DNA from: Enhydrobacter sp.
GTDB lineage: Bacteria; Pseudomonadota; Alphaproteobacteria; Reyranellales; Reyranellaceae
DNA length: 64,000 bases
Assembly (NCBI GenBank): GCA_025808875.1
Contig: CP075528.1
Coordinates: 1,734,473-1,798,472 of the forward strand
Reading direction: 5' to 3'
Shown here: positions 33,473 through 42,651 of the stretch, in pieces
Layout: every line of letters starts with the position of its first letter
How positions within the stretch are numbered: position 1 is the first letter of the stretch
Made by a program: the position numbers and the translations under genes
Notes under the pieces: model-generated
What the model was told of the DNA's origin: nothing
The model's database searches: none
The model's input: the letters and a program-made list of their open reading frames with translations, nothing else

Positions 33473-34287
33473 TCGACTGCCCATTTCGGTGGGCGCTTCT
33501 CGGCGAAGGCACGCAGGCCCTCGGCGGCCTCGGGGCTGCGGCGTGCCTCGGCGAACCTGTCGGCGGCGAAGTCGAGAACGGAGGAGAGGGGCTCGGAGCC
33601 GACCTTCATCACCACCGCCTTGGTCAGCGCATTGGCGAGCGGCGCGCAGCGATCGATCTGCTTCAGTACTTCCTCGAGCTTGGCATCGAGTGCCGCTGAG
33701 TCCCTGACCAGGTGATGAACGATGCCCAGCCGCAGCGCCTCCGGTCCCTTGAAGCGCGCGGCAGTGAGCGCGAGATGGCGGGTCTGCGGCACGCCGATAC
33801 GGGCGGCGACGAAGGGCGCAATCTGCGCCGGCACGATGCCGATCGCTGTCTCGCTCATGGCGAAGCCCGCGTCCTCGGTGCAGATCGCCACGTCGGAGAC
33901 GCAGAGCAAGCCGAAGCCGCCGGCGATGGCGTAGCCTTCGACCGCGGCGACAACGACCTGGGGCGTGGTGTTCACCATCTCGAGGAAGGTGCCGTACTCG
34001 CGGTTGTTGAGCGCGATCGGGTCCTTCTCGCCCGGTCGCGGCTTCTCCGCGAAGCTCTGCTCCATGTTCCTGAGATCGGCGCCGGCGCAGAAGGTGCCGC
34101 CGGCGCCGCGCAGGATCACTGCCTTGATGTCGCGCCGCTCGCGCAGGTTCTGGAACACCGTGCGCAATTCCCCGATCAGCGTCGGGTTCAGCGCGTTCTT
34201 GACCTGGGGCCGGTTCAGGGTGACGTGGAGCCGCGAGCGCTCCCGGCGCAGCAGCAGGGTCTCGTACCTGGAGGCGAACTCCGTCAT
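33469..34287 (-). CDS. Enoyl-CoA hydratase/isomerase family protein (AtuE/LiuC-like position)
   Basis: 272 aa from ATG 34287, with GGGGGA six bases upstream; ATG 34299 (MGETMTEF), overlapping the dehydrogenase stop, is the alternative. Crotonase blocks: LNRPQVKNALNP, GGTFCAGADLRNM (oxyanion), EGYAIAGGFGLLCVSDVAI and the catalytic region MSETAIGIVPAQIAPFVA. It hydrates the carboxylated enoyl-CoA in atu/liu-type pathways, isohexenyl-glutaconyl-CoA if the operon handles terpenes. Position between the dehydrogenases and carboxylase alpha is as in both pathways. Confidence 0.9.
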   Translation of the reverse strand: MTEFASRYETLLLRRERSRLHVTLNRPQVKNALNPTLIGELRTVFQNLRERRDIKAVILRGAGGTFCAGADLRNMEQSFAEKPRPGEKDPIALNNREYGTFLEMVNTTPQVVVAAVEGYAIAGGFGLLCVSDVAICTEDAGFAMSETAIGIVPAQIAPFVAARIGVPQTRHLALTAARFKGPEALRLGIVHHLVRDSAALDAKLEEVLKQIDRCAPLANALTKAVVMKVGSEPLSSVLDFAADRFAEARRSPEAAEGLRAFAEKRPPKWAVE

Positions 34288-34298
34288 GGTTTCCCCCA

Positions 34299-35459
<1,161 letters not shown>

Positions 35460-35468
35460 GACGGTCTC

Positions 35469-36629
<1,161 letters not shown>

Positions 36630-36633
36630 CGGG

Positions 36634-38250
36634 CTACATCCTCGCGACGCCGAAGGTGATGGGATTGAGCGGCCGCACGATCGATTCGCGGGCGATGGAG
36701 AGCGTGCAGGCGAGCACGCGGCGCGTGTCGCGCGGGTCGATGATGCCGTCGTCCCACAGGTGCGCGGTGGCGTAAAGCGCCGTCGATTCGCGCTCGAACT
36801 GGTCGACGATGGACTTGAACATCTTGTCGATCTGTTCCTTCGGAGGTTCCTTGCCCTCGCGCAGGAACTTCTGCTCGGTGACGGTCTTCATCACGCCGGC
36901 CGCCTGCTCGCCGCCCATGACCGCGGTGCGGCTGTTGGGCCAGGCGAAGATGAAGCGCGGATCGTAGGCACGGCCGCACATGCCGTAGTTGCCCGCGCCG
37001 AAGCTGCCGCCGATCACGATGGTGATCTGCGGCACTGTCGCGTTGGCGACGGCCTGGATCATCTTGGAACCGTGCTTGACGATGCCGCCGCGCTCGGCCT
37101 CGGTGCCGACCATGTAGCCGGTCGTGTTCTGCAGATAGACGATCGGCGTTCCCTGCTGGCAGCAGAGCTGGATGAATTGCGCGGCCTTGACGGCACCCTT
37201 GGTCGTGATCGGCCCGTTGTTGCCGATCATGCCGATCGGCTCGCCCTCGATCGCGGCCCAGCCGCAGATCGTCTGCTGGTCGAACAACCCCTTGAATTCG
37301 AGAAAGTCCGAGCCGTCGACCAGCCGCGCGATCACCTCGCGCACGTCGTAGGGATCCTTGTGCGAGGGCGGCACCACCCCGCACAGCTCTTCGATGTCGT
37401 AGAGCGGCTCTCTGAACGCAAGGGCGGGTCGTGGCGGCAGCTTGTCGTTCCAGTGCCATCGGGCGATGACGTCGCGCGCCATGCGGATGCCGTCGGCGTC
37501 GTCCTCGGCCATCCACTCGGCGACCCCCGAGACGGTGGCGTGCATCTCCGCGCCACCCAGCTCCTCGTCGGTGGCGATCTCGCCGGTCGCGGCCTTGAGC
37601 AATGGCGGGCCGGCGAGGAACACCTTGGCCTGATTGCGCACCATGATGACGTAGTCGCTGAGGCCGGGCAGGTAGGCGCCCCCCGCCGTCGACGAGCCGT
37701 GCACGACCGTGACCTGCGGGATGCCGCGCGCCGACATGCGCGCCTGGTTGGCAAAGCCGCGGCCGCCCGGCACGAATATCTCGGCCTGATAGAGCAGGTT
37801 GGCGCCGCCCGATTCGACGAGGTTCACGACGGGCAGCTTGTTTTCAAGCACGATCTGCTGCACGCGCTGGCCCTTGCGTTGGCCCGACGGCGCCACCGTG
37901 CCGCCCTTGATGGCGCTGTTGGAGGCGGTGACCATGCAGCGCACGCCCTCGACATAGCCGATGCCGGCGACCGAGCCGCCGCCGGCGCTCGAGCCGTCCC
38001 GGTCGTCGTGCATGCGGTAGCCGGCCAGCGGCATCAGTTCGAGGAAGGGCGCGCCGCGGTCGAGCAGCAGCGCGATGCGCTCGCGCGGCATCAGCTGCTT
38101 GCGCTTGGCGAAGCGTGCGCGCGCCTTGTCGGCCATCGCCTGCACGCTCGCCTCGGCGTCGCGGAACTCCTTGACCGCCGCGAGCATGCGCTCGCGGTTG
38201 CGCTTGAATTCCTCGCCGTTGCGGTCGATCTGGCTTTCGAAGACGGGCAT
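36634..38250 (-). CDS. Acyl-CoA carboxylase beta subunit (carboxyltransferase), AtuC/LiuB-like
   Basis: 538 aa from ATG 38250. Crotonase-like N and C carboxyltransferase domains: ASNSAIKGGTVAPSGQRKG, HGSSTAGGAYLPGLSDY, GPPLLKAATGEIATDEELGG, then IGGSFGAGNYGMCGRAYDPR and WPNSRTAVMGGEQAAGVM. Methylcrotonyl- and geranyl-CoA carboxylases share this architecture. Where methylcrotonyl enzymes have bulky FF before NQANMSA, this one has FA before NQARMSA, which would leave a deeper acyl pocket (inference from memory of the family). Second gene of the seven-gene operon, after the SDR. Confidence 0.92.
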   Translation of the reverse strand: MPVFESQIDRNGEEFKRNRERMLAAVKEFRDAEASVQAMADKARARFAKRKQLMPRERIALLLDRGAPFLELMPLAGYRMHDDRDGSSAGGGSVAGIGYVEGVRCMVTASNSAIKGGTVAPSGQRKGQRVQQIVLENKLPVVNLVESGGANLLYQAEIFVPGGRGFANQARMSARGIPQVTVVHGSSTAGGAYLPGLSDYVIMVRNQAKVFLAGPPLLKAATGEIATDEELGGAEMHATVSGVAEWMAEDDADGIRMARDVIARWHWNDKLPPRPALAFREPLYDIEELCGVVPPSHKDPYDVREVIARLVDGSDFLEFKGLFDQQTICGWAAIEGEPIGMIGNNGPITTKGAVKAAQFIQLCCQQGTPIVYLQNTTGYMVGTEAERGGIVKHGSKMIQAVANATVPQITIVIGGSFGAGNYGMCGRAYDPRFIFAWPNSRTAVMGGEQAAGVMKTVTEQKFLREGKEPPKEQIDKMFKSIVDQFERESTALYATAHLWDDGIIDPRDTRRVLACTLSIARESIVRPLNPITFGVARM

Positions 38251-38252
38251 GG

Positions 38253-39116
38253 TCAGCCGCCCAGCACTTTGGGAGTGACGGCGAGGTGGAAGCCGTTGAA
38301 GGGGCGCGAACGGTCCGTCACCGAGAGGTCCATGGAGCGGTTGCCGAGCGGCACGCCGCCGTCGATGCGGATCTCGGTGCCGGTGATGTAGGCCGCGGCA
38401 TCGCTCAGCAGGAAGCACACGGCGGCCGAGACCTCGCTCTCCGTGCCGAGGCGTCCGAGCGGGCAGTGGTTGCGGAGCTTGGGGATGTTCTCCTTGAATT
38501 CGCCTGTGTAGGTGTCCATTCCCGACGAGGCGATCCAGCCCGGCGCCACCGAGTTCACGCGCACGCCGGCATGCGCCCATTCGTAGGCGAGCGTCATGGT
38601 CAGGTTGGCCATGCCGGCGCGCGCGGCGCCTGTATGCACCATGTTGGGGAAGCCGTTGCGGTAGTCCGCCGTCATGTTGACGATCGAGCCGCCGTGCGCC
38701 TGCATCGATTGCGTGAAGACCTCGCGGCTGACGATGAAGCCGCCGGTCAGGTTGTTGCGCACCACGACGTCGAAGCCCTTGGCGCTCATCGCCGCAGCGG
38801 GCGCCGGGAACTGGCCGCCGGCATTGTTGAACAGTCCGTCGATGCGGCCGTTTCGCGCCACCATCGCGGCGACGGCATCCCTGACCTGGGCTTCCTCGCG
38901 GATGTCGAAGACATGCGTCTCGCACGAGCCGCCCGACGCCTCGATTTCGTCCCTCACCCTGGCGAGTTTCTCTGCCTTGCGCCCGGCAATGGCGACATGC
39001 GCGCCGAGCGCCGCCATCTCGTGTGCCGCGCAGCGCCCGATGCCGCTGCCGCCGCCCGTGACGACGACCGTCTTGCCCTCGAACAGCCCCGGCTTGAAGA
39101 CCGAACGATACGACAT
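38253..39116 (-). CDS. SDR family oxidoreductase, peroxisomal trans-2-enoyl-CoA reductase-like (AtuB/AtuG type)
   Basis: 287 aa from ATG 39116, which has GGGAGAAGG just upstream; a GTG at 39128 is less likely. Cofactor motif TGGGSGIG (20-27) and NNAG (97-100). The YxxxK position reads HTGAAR (161-166): the Tyr is His161 and the Lys is Ala165. The same H-x-GAARAG sequence is found in PECR-type enoyl-CoA reductases, so this is a subgroup feature, not decay. First gene of the operon, behind the LiuR-type operator. Likely reduces or oxidises an acyl-CoA intermediate. Confidence 0.88.
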   Translation of the reverse strand: MSYRSVFKPGLFEGKTVVVTGGGSGIGRCAAHEMAALGAHVAIAGRKAEKLARVRDEIEASGGSCETHVFDIREEAQVRDAVAAMVARNGRIDGLFNNAGGQFPAPAAAMSAKGFDVVVRNNLTGGFIVSREVFTQSMQAHGGSIVNMTADYRNGFPNMVHTGAARAGMANLTMTLAYEWAHAGVRVNSVAPGWIASSGMDTYTGEFKENIPKLRNHCPLGRLGTESEVSAAVCFLLSDAAAYITGTEIRIDGGVPLGNRSMDLSVTDRSRPFNGFHLAVTPKVLGG

Positions 39117-39131
39117 GCCTTCTCCCACCCC

Positions 39132-39147
39132 ATGAACGGCCGTTCAT
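39132..39147. promoter_or_regulatory. Perfect 16-bp palindrome, possible TetR-type operator
   Basis: ATGAACGGCCGTTCAT lies 16 bases before the SDR start, between the LiuR-type site and the operon. The half-site TGAACGG recurs in a near-copy at 61747-61760 before an enoyl-CoA hydratase gene. A second regulator may act here. Confidence 0.5.
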
Positions 39148-39156
39148 CGGCCTTAG

Positions 39157-39178
39157 TTGACGTTTACGTAAAGGTCAA
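39157..39178. promoter_or_regulatory. LiuR/MerR-type operator of the carboxylase operon
   Basis: The half TTGACGTTTAC (39157-39167) is followed by GTAAAGGTCAA (39168-39178), its reverse complement with one mismatch. The same 22-bp palindrome, perfect, stands in front of the MerR gene at 53145-53166. It lies in the divergent region between the SDR-headed operon (minus) and the SCP2 gene (plus), so it may control both. Confidence 0.75.
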
Positions 39179-39217
39179 GTAAGCCCCCAGACCATTGGCC
39201 GACTGGAGGAACTCGCC

Positions 39218-39514
39218 ATGACCTTGCAGGAAATCACCGCGAAAATGAAGGAAGGCGCGTCGAAGAAGTCGTCCTTCGGCAACACCGTGAAGTTCGCCAC
39301 CGACCAGGGCGTCGTCTACATCGACGGCAACGCCAATCCACCGTCCGTCAGCAACGACGACAAGGCCGCCGACTGCACGCTCAAGATGGATTTCGGCGAT
39401 TTCGCCGACCTGATCGGCGGCAAGCTCGATGGCATGACGGCGTTCATGACCGGCAAGCTCAAGATCGAAGGCGACATGGGCGTCGCCATGAAGCTGCAAA
39501 GCATTTTGCGTTAG
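39218..39514 (+). CDS. SCP2 sterol-binding domain protein
   Basis: 98 aa, a stand-alone SCP2 domain. Typical blocks: GNTVKFATDQGVVYIDG, ADCTLKMDFGDFADLIGGKLDG and AFMTGKLKIEGDMGVAMKLQ. The family binds acyl-CoA or sterol-like lipids in a hydrophobic tunnel. It is divergent from the carboxylase operon and shares its operator region, which suggests a lipid- or acyl-CoA-carrying role in the same pathway. Confidence 0.93.
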   Translation: MTLQEITAKMKEGASKKSSFGNTVKFATDQGVVYIDGNANPPSVSNDDKAADCTLKMDFGDFADLIGGKLDGMTAFMTGKLKIEGDMGVAMKLQSILR

Positions 39515-39522
39515 CAAAATGC
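39501..39522. terminator. Perfect 9-bp hairpin spanning the SCP2 stop codon
   Basis: GCATTTTGC (39501-39509), loop GTTA, GCAAAATGC (39514-39522). No T-tract follows on the plus strand; on the minus strand TTTG follows, so it could end the convergent CGNR transcript. The stem is A/T-rich in the middle, so termination is uncertain. Confidence 0.4.
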
Positions 39523-39582
39523 TGGCGGGCGGCAGCGCCTTCCGAGGCGCGAGAGCCCGCGCCGTGCCGAATGGACACGGGC

Positions 39583-40137
39583 CTAAGCTTCTTCTTCCTT
39601 CGACTTGTGATAGTGGCGCCGCGCCTTTGCGCGGTTGCCGCAGGCCGACATCGAGCACCAGCGGCGCCTGCCGGCGCGGCTGTCGTCGAGGAACAGCCAG
39701 CCGCACTCCGGATTGGCGCAGCGCTTGACCTTGCCGAGCCTGGGCCCGGTCAGCAGATCGCCGGCCGACCATAGCACCGGCGCGAGCTGCGCCAGCGCGG
39801 TCGAGCCGCGCATGTCGACGTCCCACGTGAAACCGCCGCGCTCGCGCCGCACCGCCCTGCGCGACGGCACCGCCGCCAGCACCTGGTTCAGCGCTTCGAG
39901 ATCTGCCGTGCCCGGCACCCGCCCGCGGGCTGTCGCATCGAACACCCGATAGATCGTCTCGCGCACCTCGATCGCGCGCTCGAAGTCACGGCGCGACGCC
40001 GGCCGCGCGTCCTTCGCCACATTGCCGGCCATCCACCAGGCCAGATCGTCCGGCCCGTTCAGGGTCTCCGTCGGTCTCGCCTGGCCGCGCCAATAGCGCG
40101 TGTTGGCGAACTCCAGGCAGAGGTCGGGGCGGGTCAT
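39583..40137 (-). CDS. CGNR zinc finger / ABATE domain protein
   Basis: 184 aa. The N-terminal ABATE domain starts LCLEFANTRYWRG; the C-terminal zinc finger is KRCANPECGWLFLDDS then RRWCSMSACGNRAKARRHY, with C-x4-C and C-x4-CGNR. CGNR proteins are considered DNA-binding regulators because the finger carries conserved basic residues. It is divergent from the VOC gene with a palindrome between them, which suits autoregulation and control of that neighbour. Confidence 0.92.
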   Translation of the reverse strand: MTRPDLCLEFANTRYWRGQARPTETLNGPDDLAWWMAGNVAKDARPASRRDFERAIEVRETIYRVFDATARGRVPGTADLEALNQVLAAVPSRRAVRRERGGFTWDVDMRGSTALAQLAPVLWSAGDLLTGPRLGKVKRCANPECGWLFLDDSRAGRRRWCSMSACGNRAKARRHYHKSKEEEA

Positions 40138-40187
40138 CAGCTGGAGATATTAACCGGCGAGACGGTTGACAAGAAGGAGGGTCATGA

Positions 40188-40215
40188 ATAACCCTATAAC
40201 TAGTTAATGGGTTAT
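40188..40215. promoter_or_regulatory. Nested palindrome between the CGNR and VOC genes
   Basis: ATAACCC (40188-40194) and GGGTTAT (40209-40215) flank the perfect inner palindrome TAACTAGTTA (40197-40206). It is 14 bases before the VOC start and 50 bases from the CGNR start. A consensus -35 TTGACA stands at 40166-40171, though no -10 sits at standard distance. Probably an operator. Confidence 0.6.
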
Positions 40216-40228
40216 ATGGAGAGAAACG

Positions 40229-40600
40229 ATGCTGGATCATGTGTCGATCGGCGTGGCCGACGTGGCGCGCGCCGGAAAGTTCTACGACGCGGTGCTGAAG
40301 CCGCTCGGCTATACGCGCAAGAGCGATGGCGAGACGTCGCTGGGCTACGGTGCCAAGGCGATCAAGCTGTGGATTCTGGGCGTCAAGCGCCCGGTGAAGG
40401 CCGACATGGAATCGGGCCTGCACTTCTGCTTCGAGGCGCCCGACCGCAAGTCGGTCGACGACTTCTACGCGGCGGCGCTGAAGGGTGGCGGCAAGGACAA
40501 CGGCAAACCCGGTATCCGCGCCGACTACGACCCCAACTACTACGCCGCCTTCGTCATCGATCCCGAGGGCTATCGCATCGAGGCCTATTGCGGCAAGTGA
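40229..40600 (+). CDS. VOC family protein (glyoxalase/bleomycin-resistance fold)
   Basis: 123 aa, a single VOC module pair. Starts LDHVSIGVADVARAGKFYDAVL in sequence, of which DHVSIGVADVARAGKFYDAV is the hallmark; ends FVIDPEGYRIEAYCGK. The metal ligands expected are His in LDHV, His in GLHFCFEA and Glu in RIEAYCGK. Function unknown; many are small-molecule lyases or resistance proteins. Divergent from the CGNR regulator and followed by a GNAT gene after 22 bases. Confidence 0.9.
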   Translation: MLDHVSIGVADVARAGKFYDAVLKPLGYTRKSDGETSLGYGAKAIKLWILGVKRPVKADMESGLHFCFEAPDRKSVDDFYAAALKGGGKDNGKPGIRADYDPNYYAAFVIDPEGYRIEAYCGK

Positions 40601-40622
40601 CGGCGCTCCCAATCTTGGACCG

Positions 40623-41210
40623 ATGAATAGAGCCGACGTGGAGACCGCGACGGCCGCGGACAGTGCGGCCGTCGCCCAGACGTTGACGCTGGCCTTTGCC
40701 GGCGATCCGATGGCGCGGTGGAGTTGGGCGGAACCGCGCACCTATCTCGAAACCTTCCCGCGCTTCGTGCAGGCGTTCGGCGGCAAGGCTTTCGCCAACG
40801 GCACCGCGCATTGCATCGGCGATTCGGGCGCCGCGCTCTGGCTGGCGCCCGGAGTCCATCCCGACGAGCAGGAGATGGGCGCGCTGATGGAGCAGACCAT
40901 TCCACCGGCGCTGGCCGGGGACGGCGGCCGCCTGATGGAGCAGATGGCCGCGTTCCATCCGCGCGAGCCGCACTGGTACCTGCCGATCATCGGCATCGAT
41001 CCGGCGCGGCAGGGCAGGGGGCTGGGCGGCGTGCTGCTGCGCCACCAGCTCGACGTCTGCGATCGCGACGGCGCGCTCGCCTACCTCGAATCTTCCAACC
41101 CGCGCAACATCGCACTTTACCAGCGCCACGGGTTCGAGCCGATGGGCCGCATCCAGGCCGGCGACTCGCCCGTCATGGTGCCGATGCTGCGCAAGCCACG
41201 ACGGCGGTGA
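40623..41210 (+). CDS. GNAT family N-acetyltransferase
   Basis: 195 aa from ATG 40623. The acetyl-CoA site is IIGIDPARQGRGLGGVLLRHQL (R-x-G-x-G-G), preceded by HWYLPI and followed by YLESSNPRNIALYQRHGF. These blocks resemble the MarR-linked/puromycin-type GNAT subgroup. Substrate unknown. The GFA gene begins 2 bases after its stop, so VOC, GNAT and GFA genes likely share a transcript. Confidence 0.9.
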   Translation: MNRADVETATAADSAAVAQTLTLAFAGDPMARWSWAEPRTYLETFPRFVQAFGGKAFANGTAHCIGDSGAALWLAPGVHPDEQEMGALMEQTIPPALAGDGGRLMEQMAAFHPREPHWYLPIIGIDPARQGRGLGGVLLRHQLDVCDRDGALAYLESSNPRNIALYQRHGFEPMGRIQAGDSPVMVPMLRKPRRR

Positions 41211-41212
41211 CG

Positions 41213-41611
41213 ATGCTGAAGGGCCATTGTCTGTGCGGCGCCATCCGATTCGAGGTGGACGCCGCACCGACCAACCAGACGATCTGCCATTGCAGCACGT
41301 GCCGCCGTGCCGCCGGTTCGCCCGTCGTCGGCTGGTTCTCCGTGCCGCCCAGCGCCTACCGCGTGGTGGCCGGGACGCCGGCGGGCTATCGCTCGTCGCC
41401 GCACGTGGTCCGCACCTTCTGCCCGGCCTGCGGCACGCCGCTCACCTACCAGTCGACGCGCACGCCGCATGAAATCGATGTCACGACCTGCTCGCTCGAC
41501 GATCCCGAGGCGGTGCCGCCGCGCGACCACACGCACGCTTCGTCCAGGCTGTCGTGGATCAAGCTGGCGGACGGGCTGCCAACCCATGCCGAGCTGCGAC
41601 CGAAGGGCTAA
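41213..41611 (+). CDS. GFA family protein (glutathione-dependent formaldehyde-activating fold)
   Basis: 132 aa. Zinc ligands are visible: GHCLCGAIRFE, CHCSTCRRAAGSP and FCPACGTPLTY, the three Cys pairs of the Gfa fold. Formaldehyde-glutathione adduct formation was proposed for Gfa but is doubtful for most members. It ends in a 4-base convergent overlap with the glycosidase-like gene. Confidence 0.92.
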   Translation: MLKGHCLCGAIRFEVDAAPTNQTICHCSTCRRAAGSPVVGWFSVPPSAYRVVAGTPAGYRSSPHVVRTFCPACGTPLTYQSTRTPHEIDVTTCSLDDPEAVPPRDHTHASSRLSWIKLADGLPTHAELRPKG

Positions 41612-42651
41612 AGCCCGCCCGTGATCTCCTTCAGGAGGTCGAAGAAGCCGCGCTTGCGTCTGGACGTGATCGTCCAATCGACGGGCAGAGACTGGAAGCC
41701 GTCCTCGAAGCGCTCGCGGCTCATACGGTAGTCGAAATAGCCCCAGCTCGCTCCCGACTCGACGGCGGCGACGAAATGGTTGTCGGGCTTGTCGAACTCG
41801 AAATGGTCGTCCTCGTTGTAGACGATCGGCTGGCCGCGATAGGCGGGCGAGGCGCGCCAGTTCTTCACTTGTAGTCGGATGCCGTGCGGTGCTGGCTGGG
41901 TGGCGCCGTTGGGACCGTGGACGCGATTGCCGTGCGGCAGCAGGAAATCGGCGACGGCGACGGTCGCCTCGGGTGGCGCTTCGATACCGATCAGGCTGGT
42001 GCTGACCAGCAGCTTGCCGGCGCTGCGCTCTTGCGCCAGCTCGATCAGCTCGTGGCAGCGAGGTGCGGCGATGATCGGGTGGGCCCACGCGTTCTCGAGA
42101 TCGACCTCGTTGCCGATCTCGAGCAGCACGTTGCCGGCATTGCGCGCCAGCAGCCAGTCGACCGTGTTGGTGACCGCGGCCTTCACCGCAGCTTCGTCCT
42201 TCAAGGTGCTACTCTGCTTGCCGTAGAACAGGCCGAGGATCACCACCATGCCCAGCCGGTCGCAGGCGTCGATGACGGTTGCGAGGCGCGAGCCCCAGGC
42301 GGGCTTGATCGCGCCGTCGGCGGTGAAGCCGCAGATCTTCCACGGCTGGTGCCAGGAATAGCCTTGCGGGCTGCCGCCCGAGAGGTTGAGGCACACCGCC
42401 AGCAGGCCGTACGCGCGGTAGGAAGGCAGGGCGGCGACGAACTCGCGCGTGTTGCGCTCGGCATCCCAGTCGCCGTCAGCATACGACCAGGTGCCGCGTG
42501 TAAATGGGTTCTCGTCGTCGGCGATGGCGTTGGCCATGCGGCTGTTGAACAGCCGGCCCTCGATGCGAAGGCCCTTCCAGCTTCGCCCGGCATAGGTCGG
42601 TGTTCCGTCGATGCGGAAGCCGCCGTTCTCGATGGTGACTTTAGAAGCCAA
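41608..42651 (-). CDS. Glycoside hydrolase-like TIM-barrel protein, function unknown
   Basis: 347 aa. No confident family, but it looks like a (beta/alpha)8 barrel of the GH5-like clan: VLLEIGNEVDLENAW has the NE-type acid/base Glu after strand 4, and PIVYNEDDHFEF could carry the nucleophile after strand 7. FRIDGTPTYAGRSWKGLRIEG is a typical N-terminal sugar-hydrolase strand. No signal peptide is seen. The start is a TTG at 42651, inside the last codons of the gamma-glutamyltransferase gene (11-base overlap), with no better start nearby; translation is probably coupled. Confidence 0.7.
   Translation of the reverse strand: MASKVTIENGGFRIDGTPTYAGRSWKGLRIEGRLFNSRMANAIADDENPFTRGTWSYADGDWDAERNTREFVAALPSYRAYGLLAVCLNLSGGSPQGYSWHQPWKICGFTADGAIKPAWGSRLATVIDACDRLGMVVILGLFYGKQSSTLKDEAAVKAAVTNTVDWLLARNAGNVLLEIGNEVDLENAWAHPIIAAPRCHELIELAQERSAGKLLVSTSLIGIEAPPEATVAVADFLLPHGNRVHGPNGATQPAPHGIRLQVKNWRASPAYRGQPIVYNEDDHFEFDKPDNHFVAAVESGASWGYFDYRMSRERFEDGFQSLPVDWTITSRRKRGFFDLLKEITGGL

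Noticed and set aside
40184..40207. Seven-codon leader peptide MNNPITS with a GGAGG site before the VOC gene
   Set aside because: The codons coincide with the palindrome, and the only good -35 lies just upstream, so any transcript would start after the GGAGG. No attenuator hairpins were seen.
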